DNA of 64,000 nucleotides from a cyanobacterium endosymbiont of Epithemia clementina EcSB. Lineage in GTDB: Bacteria > Cyanobacteriota > Cyanobacteriia > Cyanobacteriales > Microcystaceae. Below the pieces are notes generated by a model. That model was not told the origin of the DNA. It ran no database searches and saw only the letters and a program-made list of their open reading frames with translations. Shown here piece by piece: positions 29,891 through 39,496 of the stretch (position 1 is its first letter; each line of letters opens with the position of its first letter). The translations under genes were made by a program, and so were the position numbers. Location of the stretch: NCBI RefSeq assembly GCF_029919255.1, contig NZ_CP123991.1, positions 1,791,110 through 1,855,109 on the forward strand, given 5' to 3'.

Positions 29891-30163
29891 TTCCTTTGGT
29901 GCTAATTTATACTTAAAACTAGCACTAAAGGCAATAGTAGTTTCAGTACCTAAGACAGCAAGTAGTTCGAAAACGGCATAAGGAGTAACCTTTATGGCTG
30001 GCTATTGAATGAACTCATCGTTTTCTAAACTATTAAGTATATGATTAACAGTTTGCCTTGCCTCAATAATTGACTTATTGTTAAAGCTATTCAAATTTTT
30101 TAAGAAAAGAACATTCTTTACAAGAGTTAAATTGTTATCAGTTAATAATTTTTTTTTCATCAT
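29888..30163 (-). pseudogene. small unknown gene interrupted by one in-frame TAG
   Basis: From the ATG at 30163 (MMKKKLLTDNNLTLVKNVLF) the minus strand is open for 53 codons up to ...LENDEFIQ, meets TAG at 30002-30004, and continues in the same frame for 37 codons (PAIKVTPYAVFELLAVLGTE ... FKYKLAPKE) to TAA. No frameshift is needed, so a single CAG-to-TAG or similar change broke a protein of about 91 residues. The TAA overlaps a perfect hairpin. I do not recognise the family. It may be a young pseudogene or could be read through. Confidence 0.55.
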
Positions 30164-30295
30164 AATTTTTAAAATTTTTATGACTGATATTATAAGCAAT
30201 TAATTGTACTCTCACTAGAGACAACTAAATTAAAACTGCTAATAATACATTAACTAAAATTCAACTCTCTAAACACAGTAATGTAGATGAGCTTG

Positions 30296-31290
30296 AATAA
30301 GTCTAGAATAGAAAAATGGTTTTAAAAAGGCAATCACTGGATACCAGTATTCTGAAAAATTCAGCTACAGTTGACTCGCAAACATAAAATTTCCTCTAGA
30401 ACGAAAACAGAAGAGGAAATTTTATGTTTAGGTCTAAGAGTATAAAAAGTTAAATAAATTGCAGACTAAGTGAAACTTTTAAAAAATACGATGATAAAAA
30501 CAACTTCCAGGTGGATTAGTTAGGGAACAAAATTTAGAATTTAGCAAAAAGTTGGACGAGGATAAGTAAGAATTGAGAAGATATAGAAAATCTTAAATAG
30601 CCTTTATAAAAAATCCAAAATAATAATTATTTTGGATTTAAAAAATAAAAAAATTGAATAATTTTTTGATAAAAATTGTGATGTTCTGTTAAACAAGAGA
30701 TGTTAATAAACAACATGAATAATATTATTAATAATTACTATTTTTTCTAAAAAAAAGTTAAAAAATGAATAAAAATACCTTATAGAAAGGTAGTCAAAGG
30801 CTAAAATAATTAAATTAAATAGGTTTTAGTCTAAAAAATAGAGTAACTTGCCCCTATGTTAAAGTAGAAAATAAGAAAGTAATTATTCAGGAGTTTAAAA
30901 ACAATTAAATTTCATATTTTTATGATATAAATATACGAATCGAGTAAAAGTTTTAATCAGTTCTTATTGAGAGATAGTCAGAAAAAGTAAAGTTTCATAA
31001 AACGAACTAGATCAATAGGTGGATAAATATGAACAACTTACAAAAATAAAAGAATAGGTACGGTTTGATTTATTAAAAATGACTCAGTATATATATACAA
31101 GTGATTTAGTTAAAGCAAAATTGAAACAATGTAAATGAAGATGATTATATCTATTTTTTCCAGATAATTCTAGTCTAGAGGTATATGTAATAGAAGAGGA
31201 ATTACATCGAATCAAAGCCTACTGAGTTCTGGAAGAATGTTTTACTATAAATATGGTTTAGCTAAGGCGGTTAAACAAAGTATCAATTAA
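30296..31290 (+). mobile_element. IS630-like transposase fossil, copy 1
   Basis: Aligns at DNA level with 58565-58960 and 62990-63830 (shared block TCTAGAATAGAAAAATGG, CAGCTA and TTGACTCGCAA, CAGAACGA, AAAGTTAAA.AAATTGCA). The C-terminal part near 31090-31290 reads VYTSDLVKAKLKQCK, then EEELHRIKAY and SGRMFYYKYGLAKAVKQSIN, like the 'N..IEVIWNRLKY..' tail of IS630 transposases. Stops and frameshifts are everywhere, so it is dead. Confidence 0.6.
30380..30429. repeat. 18-bp perfect hairpin inside the IS630 fossil
   Basis: Positions 30380-30397 and 30412-30429 are exact reverse complements with a 14-base loop. The matching positions of the copy at about 63095-63145 form only an imperfect palindrome. 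Confidence 0.75.
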
Positions 31291-31502
31291 AGTAAGATAA
31301 ATTTAAGTCTAACTACTTCAATCTAGAGGTAGAAATAATTTACGTTTTTAACGTTTATTTAGAGCTATTTGTTTGAAAGTATTATTTTTAGCTTTAAAAG
31401 ATTTTCTAGGAAAAGAGTTCGATAAAGTAAGAGTAACATCATCAACATTTTACTAAATAGTGGATAAACTATCATGCTCACTATCAAAGGTAAAAGTAAC
31501 TG

Positions 31503-31536
31503 CTTGTGGTAAGTTTTTAGCAAGACTTACCACAAG
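31503..31536. repeat. 12-bp perfect stem-loop
   Basis: CTTGTGGTAAGT at 31503-31514 pairs exactly with 31525-31536 around a 10-base loop, shortly after the IS630 fossil. Confidence 0.6.
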
Positions 31537-31654
31537 GTAATTCAATCTTTCTGAATTATTAATTTAACTTTTCTAAATTCCTGATTCCACCTCTACTACA
31601 ACAATTTTCTTTAGAGCTTATCTAATAGAAGATTTCAAGCCTTTATTATAAACT

Positions 31655-31864
31655 TTGAACGAGAACGATTTTTATAAACAGCTTCTAGCAAATCAAACAC
31701 TTGTTATAACTACCCTAAATTTATTAACCCATATTGTCATAACTCAATTATTAACTTATGGAGAATGGCTTAGGTATGATACAGAGCAAGCTCAACTTCT
31801 GGTTTGTAAATATTCAAGTCATCTTGACAGTTTATTATTGCTTTTGATGCTGAGTTATCTTTAA
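31655..31864 (+). CDS. short open reading of uncertain status
   Basis: A 69-codon reading starting TTG AAC GAG-like (no ATG at its first codon) and containing TYGEWLRYDTEQAQLLVCKY, which looks protein-like, followed by a leucine-rich end. There is no clear ribosome site and relic DNA surrounds it. It is more likely a fragment of a decayed gene than a functional one; no family is recognised. Confidence 0.2.
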   Translation: MNENDFYKQLLANQTLVITTLNLLTHIVITQLLTYGEWLRYDTEQAQLLVCKYSSHLDSLLLLLMLSYL

Positions 31865-32457
31865 AACAAGGGCTAAAGCAATAATATTGATAAATTCAAT
31901 AAAATGTTCGTTATCATTTAATACATCGTGTCAATTAATTTATAATTATTTTTTTATACCGATATGACAAGGGAGATTGTACCAATACTCTAAATATGCA
32001 GCAGATATTTTAGCTTTCTCTGTTCTTATTATCAAGTTGCCAGGAAAATAGGTTGCCACTTATGCTTAGAGCGATGTCCTTTTATTAGTTAAATAAATCA
32101 GTTACAAAAGTTTTAACAATAAGATTAACAGGAAAAACAGGTTCTATTGTTGTGAAATAAATTGGTAAGTTTTTTACTGAAACTAAGCTAGGTTACTTTA
32201 CTATTTATTTAATTAATTTTTTAAAAAAAATTAACTTATAAAAAAAATTTTATTATTAAAAACTTTCTGATTTTATTGATGCTTAAGTTAGCTATTAAAA
32301 GCTGTAATATTTTCTTGTTTGAATTAGTGCTGTTCCTAAAATAAAAGTACCTATTAAAGAAGGTAAGCATCCTAAATTTAAATTTAAATTGGGGGGAACG
32401 CCAGAATAAATAGACTAGATAGCACAAAAAATTAGATTGATATAGCTAGAGCAGTGG

Positions 32458-32504
32458 GGATTAGTATTACTCATTTTAGTAAGTTAAATGAGTAATACTA
32501 ATCC
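32458..32504. repeat. 19-bp perfect hairpin
   Basis: Positions 32458-32476 and 32486-32504 are exact reverse complements with a 9-base loop; the stem contains GGATTAGTATTACTCATTT. It lies about 240 bases beyond the 3' end of the minus-strand solute-binding protein gene and may be its remote terminator. Confidence 0.7.
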
Positions 32505-32746
32505 TGATCATTATCTTAATAGTATTGGCGAAGTAAAGATCTTAATTTAAAAACGCAAAACAGAACAATATTTAATGAAATTAGGTATTAGTTATAGACT
32601 AATTTAGTGCAGGAGGTCTACTTGATAAACTAGGTAGCAAACAATAATTATTAGTTAATAAAAATGATCAATTATCAACTGAACTGCTTAATAGTAATCG
32701 AACTTTTATATTTGCTAAAACTATAAAGGGATTATAAAATCCTAGT

Positions 32747-33631
32747 TTACTCGTGATTTTGATTGAGCTGGGAGTGGCAGAAATTTTCGATTACCTCAAT
32801 TTCATCAATAACCCCGCTAAACCATTTTTTAAAAATTTTGCTCAACTTAGCATCTGTAATCACAGAGTTAACAACAGAGTTAACAAATTCTTGCCACTGA
32901 GAGTCGTTATCTGGCAGTATCAGTCCATATTCTTTACAATTAAAAGGTATTTTAGGGACCAGAACGTACTCTTTACCTAGGTTTAATTCTTGTAAAATAA
33001 CTTCACCGATTAACAGAATACTATCACCAGCAAAAGCATCAATTTTTTCTCCTTGTAAAGCTTGTATACCTCGGAAGCTTCCTGTAATTCCTTGAAATTT
33101 TGTAATATTAGCTGCCGGATACTTTATTTCTATTAACTGTTGACTATCCGTGTTATCAAGAACTCCAATATTAACTCTTACTAAGCTAGTATTTAAATTA
33201 ATATCATTCTGTTTTTTTTTATTGATTAGAAGTTGAGTCCCTGTTGATAAAAAAGGACTAGAAAATATAACATTTAATTCAGGGATTTTACGAATTACAT
33301 TTGGCCCGCATTCTAAATGAATTATCCCATCATTCACTAGTTCAAATCTATTTAAAAAGGTTGATTTATATAATCTCACTAATATAACTTCTTTATTTAA
33401 TTTTTCTTTTAATTTTTCTTTAAAAATATAGATAAAATCTAAACAAACTCCAGCGAGATTATTATTTGAATATCTATAGCCAAAAGGAACTGCATCTTCC
33501 CTTATTCCAATTTTAAGTAACCCTGTACGAACAATTTCGTTCAGAATGGATTTAGATTGTGCCTTTACTGGTGTAGAAAAAGATAGAAATAAGGTTAAAG
33601 TGCTCAGAAATAGCAAGCTTTTTGAATTCAT
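32747..33631 (-). CDS. family 3 extracellular solute-binding protein
   Basis: A 294-residue periplasmic binding protein of the amino-acid type (SBP_bac_3). It has a typical signal peptide (MNSKSLLFLSTLTLFLSFST PVKAQS, cleavage after VKA), then ILNEIVRTGLLKIGIREDAVPFGYR, the conserved start of the first lobe, and GIQALQGEKIDAFAGDSILL in the second lobe. Membrane transporter genes are not adjacent; such orphan family 3 proteins in cyanobacteria may work with a remote GlnP/GlnQ-like system. An in-frame TTG lies directly after the upstream stop at 33668, but the ATG at 33631 starts the signal peptide and is chosen. It lies 36 bases after the AI-2E family gene and is probably co-transcribed with it. 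Confidence 0.85.
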   Translation of the reverse strand: MNSKSLLFLSTLTLFLSFSTPVKAQSKSILNEIVRTGLLKIGIREDAVPFGYRYSNNNLAGVCLDFIYIFKEKLKEKLNKEVILVRLYKSTFLNRFELVNDGIIHLECGPNVIRKIPELNVIFSSPFLSTGTQLLINKKKQNDINLNTSLVRVNIGVLDNTDSQQLIEIKYPAANITKFQGITGSFRGIQALQGEKIDAFAGDSILLIGEVILQELNLGKEYVLVPKIPFNCKEYGLILPDNDSQWQEFVNSVVNSVITDAKLSKIFKKWFSGVIDEIEVIENFCHSQLNQNHE

Positions 33632-33667
33632 TTTTTTATTCGATGAGAAAAATAACCGAAAAGTCAA

Positions 33668-34705
33668 TTATACCCAAGAATCTAAAATATCTTTAAATAA
33701 AACTTCATCAATCCAGGTTTTAGCAACAACAGTTAGAGGGAGAGCCAATAACAACCCTAATAAGCCAAAAGATTGAGCAAAGAAAATCTGTGCCATTAAA
33801 GTAACAGCAGGTAATAGAGAAACTTGTTTAGCCATAATCGTTGGTGTTAGCCAGTAACTCTCAATGTTTTGAATAATAAAATACCAGATTAAAATTGCCC
33901 AAATTTTCCAAGGTTCGTCTAAGAGAGCAACCATAACAGGGAAAATAACGCTAGCAGCAGGTCCAATATTGGGTATAAAATTAAGTAATCCAGCCAATAA
34001 TGCATGGACTAATACTAGCTTAACCTGTAAAACTAATAAACCGACTCCACTCAGAATACCAATAAATAGACAATTAATAGTAATACCCATTAGCCAATTT
34101 CCTAGGGCAATCTCTGATAGATTTAAAATTTCATCAACTCGACGACGATAAAAAGATGGAAAAATTTTTAACAAAAAATTTCGATATTCTTGGGGATTAA
34201 TTGTTATCATAATTGTTAACACTAATACAAAAAATAATTGAAAAATTGCCGCTACTGAGTTGGAAAAAAAGGCAAAAAAGTTGCTGAATATCTTGGTGAA
34301 TAAAGGTTGTAATTGTTCAATAAAGTCTCTCAGAGAAGAAGGAGGGAGAAGCCAATCTAACCGAAACTGTTTTTGTCCCAATGAAATTAAAATTTCTCGA
34401 AGCTTTTCCCAAACTACGGGACTTAACTCTAGAAATTTATCAAATTGTCCAATAAAAGGTGGAACAATTAATAAGAAAAATAGAATAGTCAATAAAGAAA
34501 TGACTAAAAGAATAATTACAACAGCCATATTTCGTTCAATAGCCATTCTTTTAATCTGAAATTGTCTTAACCATTTAACTAGTCGGTTAAGTGCAGTAGC
34601 AAATATAACTGCTGTAAATACTAACAATAAAAGTTGACGAATTTCCCAGAGAATATAACCGGAAATTACTAAGCTAGAGAGTCCAAGCCACTGACCAAGT
34701 TTCAC
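33668..34705 (-). CDS. AI-2E family (PerM/YdiK-like) transporter
   Basis: A 345-residue polytopic membrane protein of the AI-2E/UPF0118 family. Features are the two N-terminal membrane segments (WLGLSSLVISGYILWEIRQ LLLLVFTAVIFATALN), a long amphipathic extramembrane part, then FIPNIGPAASVIFPVMVALL (family motif with P-N-I-G-P) and the C-terminal LPAVTLMAQIFFAQSFGLLG. The family name comes from autoinducer-2 export, but many members are exporters or Na+/H+ antiporters of other function; substrate unknown. The start is GTG at 34705; no upstream alternative fits. The solute-binding protein follows 36 bases later. Confidence 0.88.
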   Translation of the reverse strand: MKLGQWLGLSSLVISGYILWEIRQLLLLVFTAVIFATALNRLVKWLRQFQIKRMAIERNMAVVIILLVISLLTILFFLLIVPPFIGQFDKFLELSPVVWEKLREILISLGQKQFRLDWLLPPSSLRDFIEQLQPLFTKIFSNFFAFFSNSVAAIFQLFFVLVLTIMITINPQEYRNFLLKIFPSFYRRRVDEILNLSEIALGNWLMGITINCLFIGILSGVGLLVLQVKLVLVHALLAGLLNFIPNIGPAASVIFPVMVALLDEPWKIWAILIWYFIIQNIESYWLTPTIMAKQVSLLPAVTLMAQIFFAQSFGLLGLLLALPLTVVAKTWIDEVLFKDILDSWV

Positions 34706-36087
34706 GAGTTTATCAGACTAATCGATATACATTATTAATTATTTTAATCATAAAATTTAACCAGAATTTTATCAATGCCAAAAATATGGTCATATAGGCG
34801 ATAGCCATAAACCTTACCTTAGATTAAAAATAAAAATAGAGAATTTAAAATTTAACATCAATTTTTTACGAGGAATTTATTCCTTAATTTTGTCCAAAAT
34901 TATTTTATATAGCTTAGTATAACTTACTATACTAGTTTTTCTTAAAAGGAAAACCTAAAAATAAGTTTTATTTAAAATTAGTCAATCTAAATCTAGATTA
35001 ACAATGACAATAAGATACGAAAAAGCATGAAGATATTCTTGATTTGTATTGTTTTATTTTTCTGTACATAAAAACTGGTTCAAGCAATTATTTAAAATAC
35101 TCTGTTATTTAAATCATATCAACAATTAGCTCAAGGAATATAAATTTTATAAAAAAATCATTATCAGCAAGTTCTTGAGCATTTAATTCAAGTAACTAAT
35201 TTAGAGCCTACTTTACTTTAGGAATAGTAGCTTAGAATAATCTATGTTTTATCAACCTTTAATTAAACCGATATCAAGCTGTGAAACTTAATTTTATCCT
35301 GCTAATCAATTTAATCATTATAGAAAATAAGCCTATCTAAATCGAGGAATTAATGAATATAAACCAGGGAATCATGATGAAGCACTAGCTCAGTATCAAG
35401 AAGTTATTCAACGAAGTAACGATGATTACCGACCTTATTATCAATGAAGGAGCGGTTCATTTGTCCTAAAAAATACAGATTTGATCTAATAGATTATGAG
35501 AAGGTTTTATGAAAATATTTCTTGCTAGCTAGTACAAAAAAACTATAATTTGTTATGATCGTATCTTGGTTTTTTTTAAATCAAATAATATTGAAGAGAT
35601 AACTACTGATTTAACCAAGTCTATCGTCTCAGACAAGGTTAATGAGGTAAGTTATCATAATAGTAGTTATCTCTATCCTGAAAAATGGAAATTCTCAAGC
35701 TGTCTTTAACTATTTAACTGAAGTAAAAAGTAATTGGATGGAATTTGAACAGGAAAGCCACGGTGATATCCTAACAGTTCCAGTCAGCGAAAAAGCAGTT
35801 GATATTGACAAGATTAGTCAGTCCGAAAAAAGGATGCTCACTATATTTTTCTCAATCCTTGGCAATCTCTTTTGATTACTAGTGGGGTCGGAGCTATTTG
35901 TTTTTTTCGAATAAAATGTTTAATTTTGCTATATTTCGACTGTTGAGGCAGTAATAGCCACTATTTATAATTATCAAAAGAGATAACCCAGCCATTTACT
36001 CATGATAGGAGCATAATCAATACTATACCCCTATCCATTCGGTGTTAGGTCCCTCTCAGCTGCCATTAACTATGAGTTTGAGTCGAG
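34706..36087. other. 1.4-kb relic region between AI-2E family gene and ndh
   Basis: Holds a TPR-protein relic (35027-35446) and a 13-bp inverted repeat (35595-35607 with 35662-35674). Around 35740-35860 the plus strand reads DILTVPVSEKAVDIDKISQS, another unidentified broken piece. Confidence 0.5.
35027..35446 (+). pseudogene. TPR-repeat protein relic
   Basis: The ATG at 35027 starts MKIFLICIVLFFCT*KLVQA, a signal-peptide-like segment with a stop. Fragments ILKNHYQQVLEHLIQVTNLE-like and AYLNRGINEYKPGNHDEALA with QYQEVIQRSNDDYRPYYQ follow. The last two match tetratricopeptide units (..A..N.G......G....A...Y..A). At least five stops and frame changes are present. Confidence 0.6.
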
Positions 36088-37458
36088 TTAATTAACTTCT
36101 GCATGGTGGGCAGCTTCTGTTTGATAAACAATCGTCTCATGATCATCTTCAAGCTTGATTTCAGGATTTTTTCTTCCGGGTGTAGTAATCAAACGTGCAC
36201 CCTTGCTGCCCGTAAAATAACTCCAAGCCCACTGAATCATGACAATTAATTTATTGTCAAATTCGAGTAAGTAGAAAACATGGATAAATAACCAGACAAA
36301 CCAAGCGAGAAAACCAGATAATTTCAGCCAACCCATATCAACAACAGCCTTATGTTTTCCAATTACCGCTAAGTTTCCCCAGTCAGTATATTTGAAAGGA
36401 GATAAGGGACGGCTTTGGAGACTATTGCGGATAAAACGCGCTACATATTCCCCCTCTTGCATGGCAACGGGTGCAATACCAGGTAAAATTCCGCCTTTTC
36501 CATCAGAATAATGGGCTAAGTCTCCAATGACAAAGATATTCGGATACTTGGATAAGTTAAAGTTAGGTTCAACCATAACCCGTCCGGCTTTATCTAGTTG
36601 AGCCTCAGCACAATCGGCTAAGGTCTTGGCCATCGCAGACGCTTTCATCCCTGCTGTCCAGAGAACTGTGCGAGTGCGAATTTGCTCGATGGTTTCGCCC
36701 TGACTGTAAGTGACCAGCTGACCCTTAATGTTGGTGACTCTTACACCAGTTTTGACTGTTACCCCTAATCGTTCTAAAGATTTCTGAGCTTTAACGGAGA
36801 GATGAGGAGGATAGGTGGGTAAAATATACTGAGGACTTTGTAAGAGCACGATTTCAGATTGGGAAGTATCAATGTTGCGGAAATCTTCTTTTAGGGTTCC
36901 ATGGGCTAGTTCGGCTAAGGCTCCTGCCAATTCTACCCCAGCAGGACCCCCACCCACTAAGACAAAAGTTAACCAGTCTTTTCTTCTTTCAGGGTTAGGT
37001 TCTTTTTCGGCTGACTCAAAAGCGATAAATACCCGCTGACGAATTTCTAGGGCGTCTTCAATAGTTTTCAGTCCAGGAGCTTTTTCTTCCCAATCATTGC
37101 CAAAGTACTGATGGGTTACTCCTGTCGCGACAATCAGAGAATCATATTCAATTTCTCGGTAACGGAGTTTCACCGTTTGCCTTTCAGGATCAATAGCGGA
37201 TACTTCTCCCATTAGCACTTCTGTATTTTTGCTCTTACTCAACAAAGCCCGTAAAGGAGAAGAAATATCAGCCGGGGATAATCCTCCCGTGGCTACTTGA
37301 TACAGTAACGGTTGAAAAACGTGAAAATTACGTTTATCAATCAGGGTGACTTTGACGGGGGCTTTGGCAAGTTTTTGAGCAGCATAAAGTCCCCCAAAAC
37401 CACCACCAATAATCACAACATGATGAAGGTCAGTTTGATTTTTTTGTTGATTAACCAT
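36088..37458 (-). CDS. ndh: type II NADH dehydrogenase (NDH-2)
   Basis: A 456-residue FAD enzyme that passes electrons from NAD(P)H to quinone without pumping protons. Two Rossmann motifs are intact: VVIIGGGFGGLYAAQKL (residues 14-30, FAD) and FVLVGGGPAGVELAGALAEL (NADH). NIFVIGDLAHYSDGKGGILP and PVAMQEGEYVARFI are the C-terminal FAD/quinone blocks. The C-terminal GFLAWFVWLFIHVFYLLEF anchors the enzyme to the membrane. Cyanobacterial NdbA/B/C are thought to have regulatory redox-sensing roles as well as respiration. It is divergent from the oxidase operon at 38293, across 830 bases. Confidence 0.93.
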   Translation of the reverse strand: MVNQQKNQTDLHHVVIIGGGFGGLYAAQKLAKAPVKVTLIDKRNFHVFQPLLYQVATGGLSPADISSPLRALLSKSKNTEVLMGEVSAIDPERQTVKLRYREIEYDSLIVATGVTHQYFGNDWEEKAPGLKTIEDALEIRQRVFIAFESAEKEPNPERRKDWLTFVLVGGGPAGVELAGALAELAHGTLKEDFRNIDTSQSEIVLLQSPQYILPTYPPHLSVKAQKSLERLGVTVKTGVRVTNIKGQLVTYSQGETIEQIRTRTVLWTAGMKASAMAKTLADCAEAQLDKAGRVMVEPNFNLSKYPNIFVIGDLAHYSDGKGGILPGIAPVAMQEGEYVARFIRNSLQSRPLSPFKYTDWGNLAVIGKHKAVVDMGWLKLSGFLAWFVWLFIHVFYLLEFDNKLIVMIQWAWSYFTGSKGARLITTPGRKNPEIKLEDDHETIVYQTEAAHHAEVN

Positions 37459-38286
37459 AAGTTTTTGTCTCTTTATTTGGGTTAGTCTGGAAAAATTTTA
37501 GAAATACTGATACTCAAACAAAACCGACACGTCAACAATCTTGACTCAAGATGTATTGGAGATTAAAAGTTCCATTGAAGTGATTCTAGTGATTTTTTGG
37601 AGTGTTGGTTAGTGCCAGGCTCGTCCCTAACTCTAACATAATAGCCTAATTGATTTAAAAAGACCTTAAAGTATATGTTAATACTATTTAATTATTAGAA
37701 GACTGATTGATTACCAAATTTTTTATTTTTTTTTATAAAAATAAAAAAGCTTATTGATATTTAAAACAAAAACTAGATGATATAAGTTGAAATACTTGGG
37801 TAATTGTTTATCGATAAACTTTGTTATAAATTTCAAAAAAAATCAAATTAATATAGTTGAATTTTGGATAAAATCACGATACGATAAAAGAGGACTAATG
37901 AACAACTAGATTTTGATTTAAACTATGATAATGGTTATTAAGTTAATAATAACTCGATATTTAGAGTATTCATGCTAAAATAAAGTGCACTTAATTTATT
38001 GAAATATCTAGTTATTATTAACTAATTTTGAGTAATGTAAAATATACAATGAATAATTCCATTTTTTTATAAAATAAATGCATAACTCCTGATTGACAAA
38101 ATTAAGGTCAGATGATTGGGATATAAAATTTTAACTATATTTTAAACAAATCTTAAAAAAATGCACTATGTACTATTTTCTTATATAATTTAAGAAGTTA
38201 AAAAGTATACAAAATATTTTTTAATAAATCTCATATGTCCGTTATGGAACAACTAATGTACCAACAGGTGAAGAGCTGCCAAGAGG
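37459..38286. other. divergent regulatory region ndh / oxidase operon
   Basis: 828 bases, AT-rich. It contains the imperfect 21-bp inverted repeat at 37942-38022. No gene or relic is seen. Promoters of both transcription units must lie here but none is strong by eye. Confidence 0.5.
37942..38022. repeat. 21-bp inverted repeat upstream of the oxidase operon
   Basis: 37942-37962 and 38002-38022 are reverse complements with one mismatch and a 39-base spacer; the core is GTTAATAATAACT. It lies about 270 bases before the first gene of the oxidase operon. Confidence 0.65.
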
Positions 38287-38292
38287 ATGTTT

Positions 38293-38793
38293 ATGTTTAA
38301 CTATCTTCCACCTTTAAATGACCATAATTTACCCTATCCCGATACCATTCATCCCATCGTTGTACATTTCGTCATTGCAATGGTTTTGTTTGCTTTTCTA
38401 TGCGATACAATTGGCTACTTCACTCGCAATCCTCGTTTATACGAAGTAAGTTGGTGGAATATGTTAGTTGCTACCGTTTCTATTTTTATAGCCATTATTT
38501 TCGGTCAATATGAGGCAGGATTAGCTCAACCTTATGAAGTAGTACGACCTGTATTACATCTTCATACGTTGATTGGGTGGTCATTATCAGGAATCATTGC
38601 GGCAATTACGGGGTGGCGTTATGTAATTCGCTCAAAAACCCCTGAAGAACTGCCGGCCCCCTATCTAGGCTTGGTATTAATTTTAGTGGCAATTGTTGGT
38701 GTTCAAGTGTATCTTGGAGACGAACTAGTGTGGGTGTACGGGCTCCACACCGTTCCTGTTGTTGAAGCCATTAAAGAGGGAATTTTACAATAA
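38293..38793 (+). CDS. DUF2231 membrane protein, first gene of oxidase operon
   Basis: A 166-residue four-helix membrane protein of the DUF2231 family, which carries paired histidines that may bind heme. Segments: TIHPIVVHFVIAMVLFAFLC (residue 20s on), WNMLVATVSIFIAIIFG, LHLHTLIGWSLSGIIAAITG and LGLVLILVAIVGVQVYLG. The motif HPIVVHF and the later histidines HLHTLIGW are conserved in DUF2231. ATGs occur at 38287 and 38293; AAGAGG at 38281-38286 is spaced better for the second, which is chosen. The stop overlaps the next start (TAATG). Linked to oxidase subunits here, it may be an accessory or electron-entry subunit; this is inference. Confidence 0.85.
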   Translation: MFNYLPPLNDHNLPYPDTIHPIVVHFVIAMVLFAFLCDTIGYFTRNPRLYEVSWWNMLVATVSIFIAIIFGQYEAGLAQPYEVVRPVLHLHTLIGWSLSGIIAAITGWRYVIRSKTPEELPAPYLGLVLILVAIVGVQVYLGDELVWVYGLHTVPVVEAIKEGILQ

Positions 38794-39434
38794 TGAATCC
38801 TAAAGTAATTGATACATTCATAACTGATTTGGGCGCAAATGGACTTCCTTATTCAGTTCCTATCCATCCTAATCTAGTTCATCTGACTATAGGATTGTTT
38901 ATAATTGCCATTACTTTTGATACCCTAGGGGCAATGTTTGGGTTCCAAAAACCTGTGTTTAAATTCTTTGCCATTCCCGCTACCCGTAGCAATTTTTTTG
39001 ATGTCGGTTGGTACAATCTGTTAGCAGCCTCGATTATCACAATTTTCACTGTAGCGGCCGGATTTTATGAGATGATGTTAGCCAACCCCGTCACTGATGT
39101 TAAAAGTGCTTGGGGACTTGGTGCAATGGACACCATGTTGTGGCATGGTGTAGGGGGAGTATTTATCTTTGCTTTTATGATTGGAATGACTATCTGGAGA
39201 GGATTTCAACGATTTCTCTGGCGGAGAGAAAGAACCATCCAGGTACAGTGGGCGTATTTAGGAGTAGGTTTCTTTATGTTATTTCTGTTGTTCCTTCATG
39301 GAACCTTGGGGGCACAAATTGCTGCAGAATTTGGGGTCCACAACACAGCTGATCAATTGTTAGAATCAGGACACGAATCTCAGTTACTGATGTCAGAAGT
39401 CAATTACCCCAAAGAGTATAAGTCAAAATTATGA
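38793..39434 (+). CDS. DUF2231 membrane protein, second gene of oxidase operon
   Basis: A 213-residue DUF2231 homologue of the preceding gene, larger at both ends, with four membrane segments (VHLTIGLFIIAITFDTLGA, WYNLLAASIITIFTVAAGF, LWHGVGGVFIFAFMIGMTIW, AYLGVGFFMLFLLFLHGTLG). HPNLVHLTIG parallels HPIVVHFVIA of its neighbour, so both keep the histidine pair. Translation is coupled to the upstream gene by a one-base TAATG overlap. The oxidase subunit II gene begins 62 bases later. Function is not established. Confidence 0.85.
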   Translation: MNPKVIDTFITDLGANGLPYSVPIHPNLVHLTIGLFIIAITFDTLGAMFGFQKPVFKFFAIPATRSNFFDVGWYNLLAASIITIFTVAAGFYEMMLANPVTDVKSAWGLGAMDTMLWHGVGGVFIFAFMIGMTIWRGFQRFLWRRERTIQVQWAYLGVGFFMLFLLFLHGTLGAQIAAEFGVHNTADQLLESGHESQLLMSEVNYPKEYKSKL

Positions 39435-39496
39435 CCTTTCTGAGTAAAAATCTTATTGATTAAGGATTACTTTTATTGTTCTGGTATTTATTAATT

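Larger units (their letters stand above)
31291..32746. other. 1.4-kb relic region after the IS630 fossil
   Basis: No convincing intact gene. A 12-bp stem-loop lies at 31503-31536, a 69-codon open reading of doubtful status at 31655-31864, and a 19-bp perfect hairpin at 32458-32504. The rest is AT-rich with nothing recognised. Confidence 0.5.

Noticed and set aside
32236-32427. 63-codon minus-strand reading rich in Phe/Ile/Lys
   Set aside because: Typical chance reading in AT-rich DNA; no conserved pattern.
39476-39496. TTG start for oxidase subunit II
   Set aside because: No ribosome site is seen for it and the family's N-terminus begins at the downstream ATG (39497).
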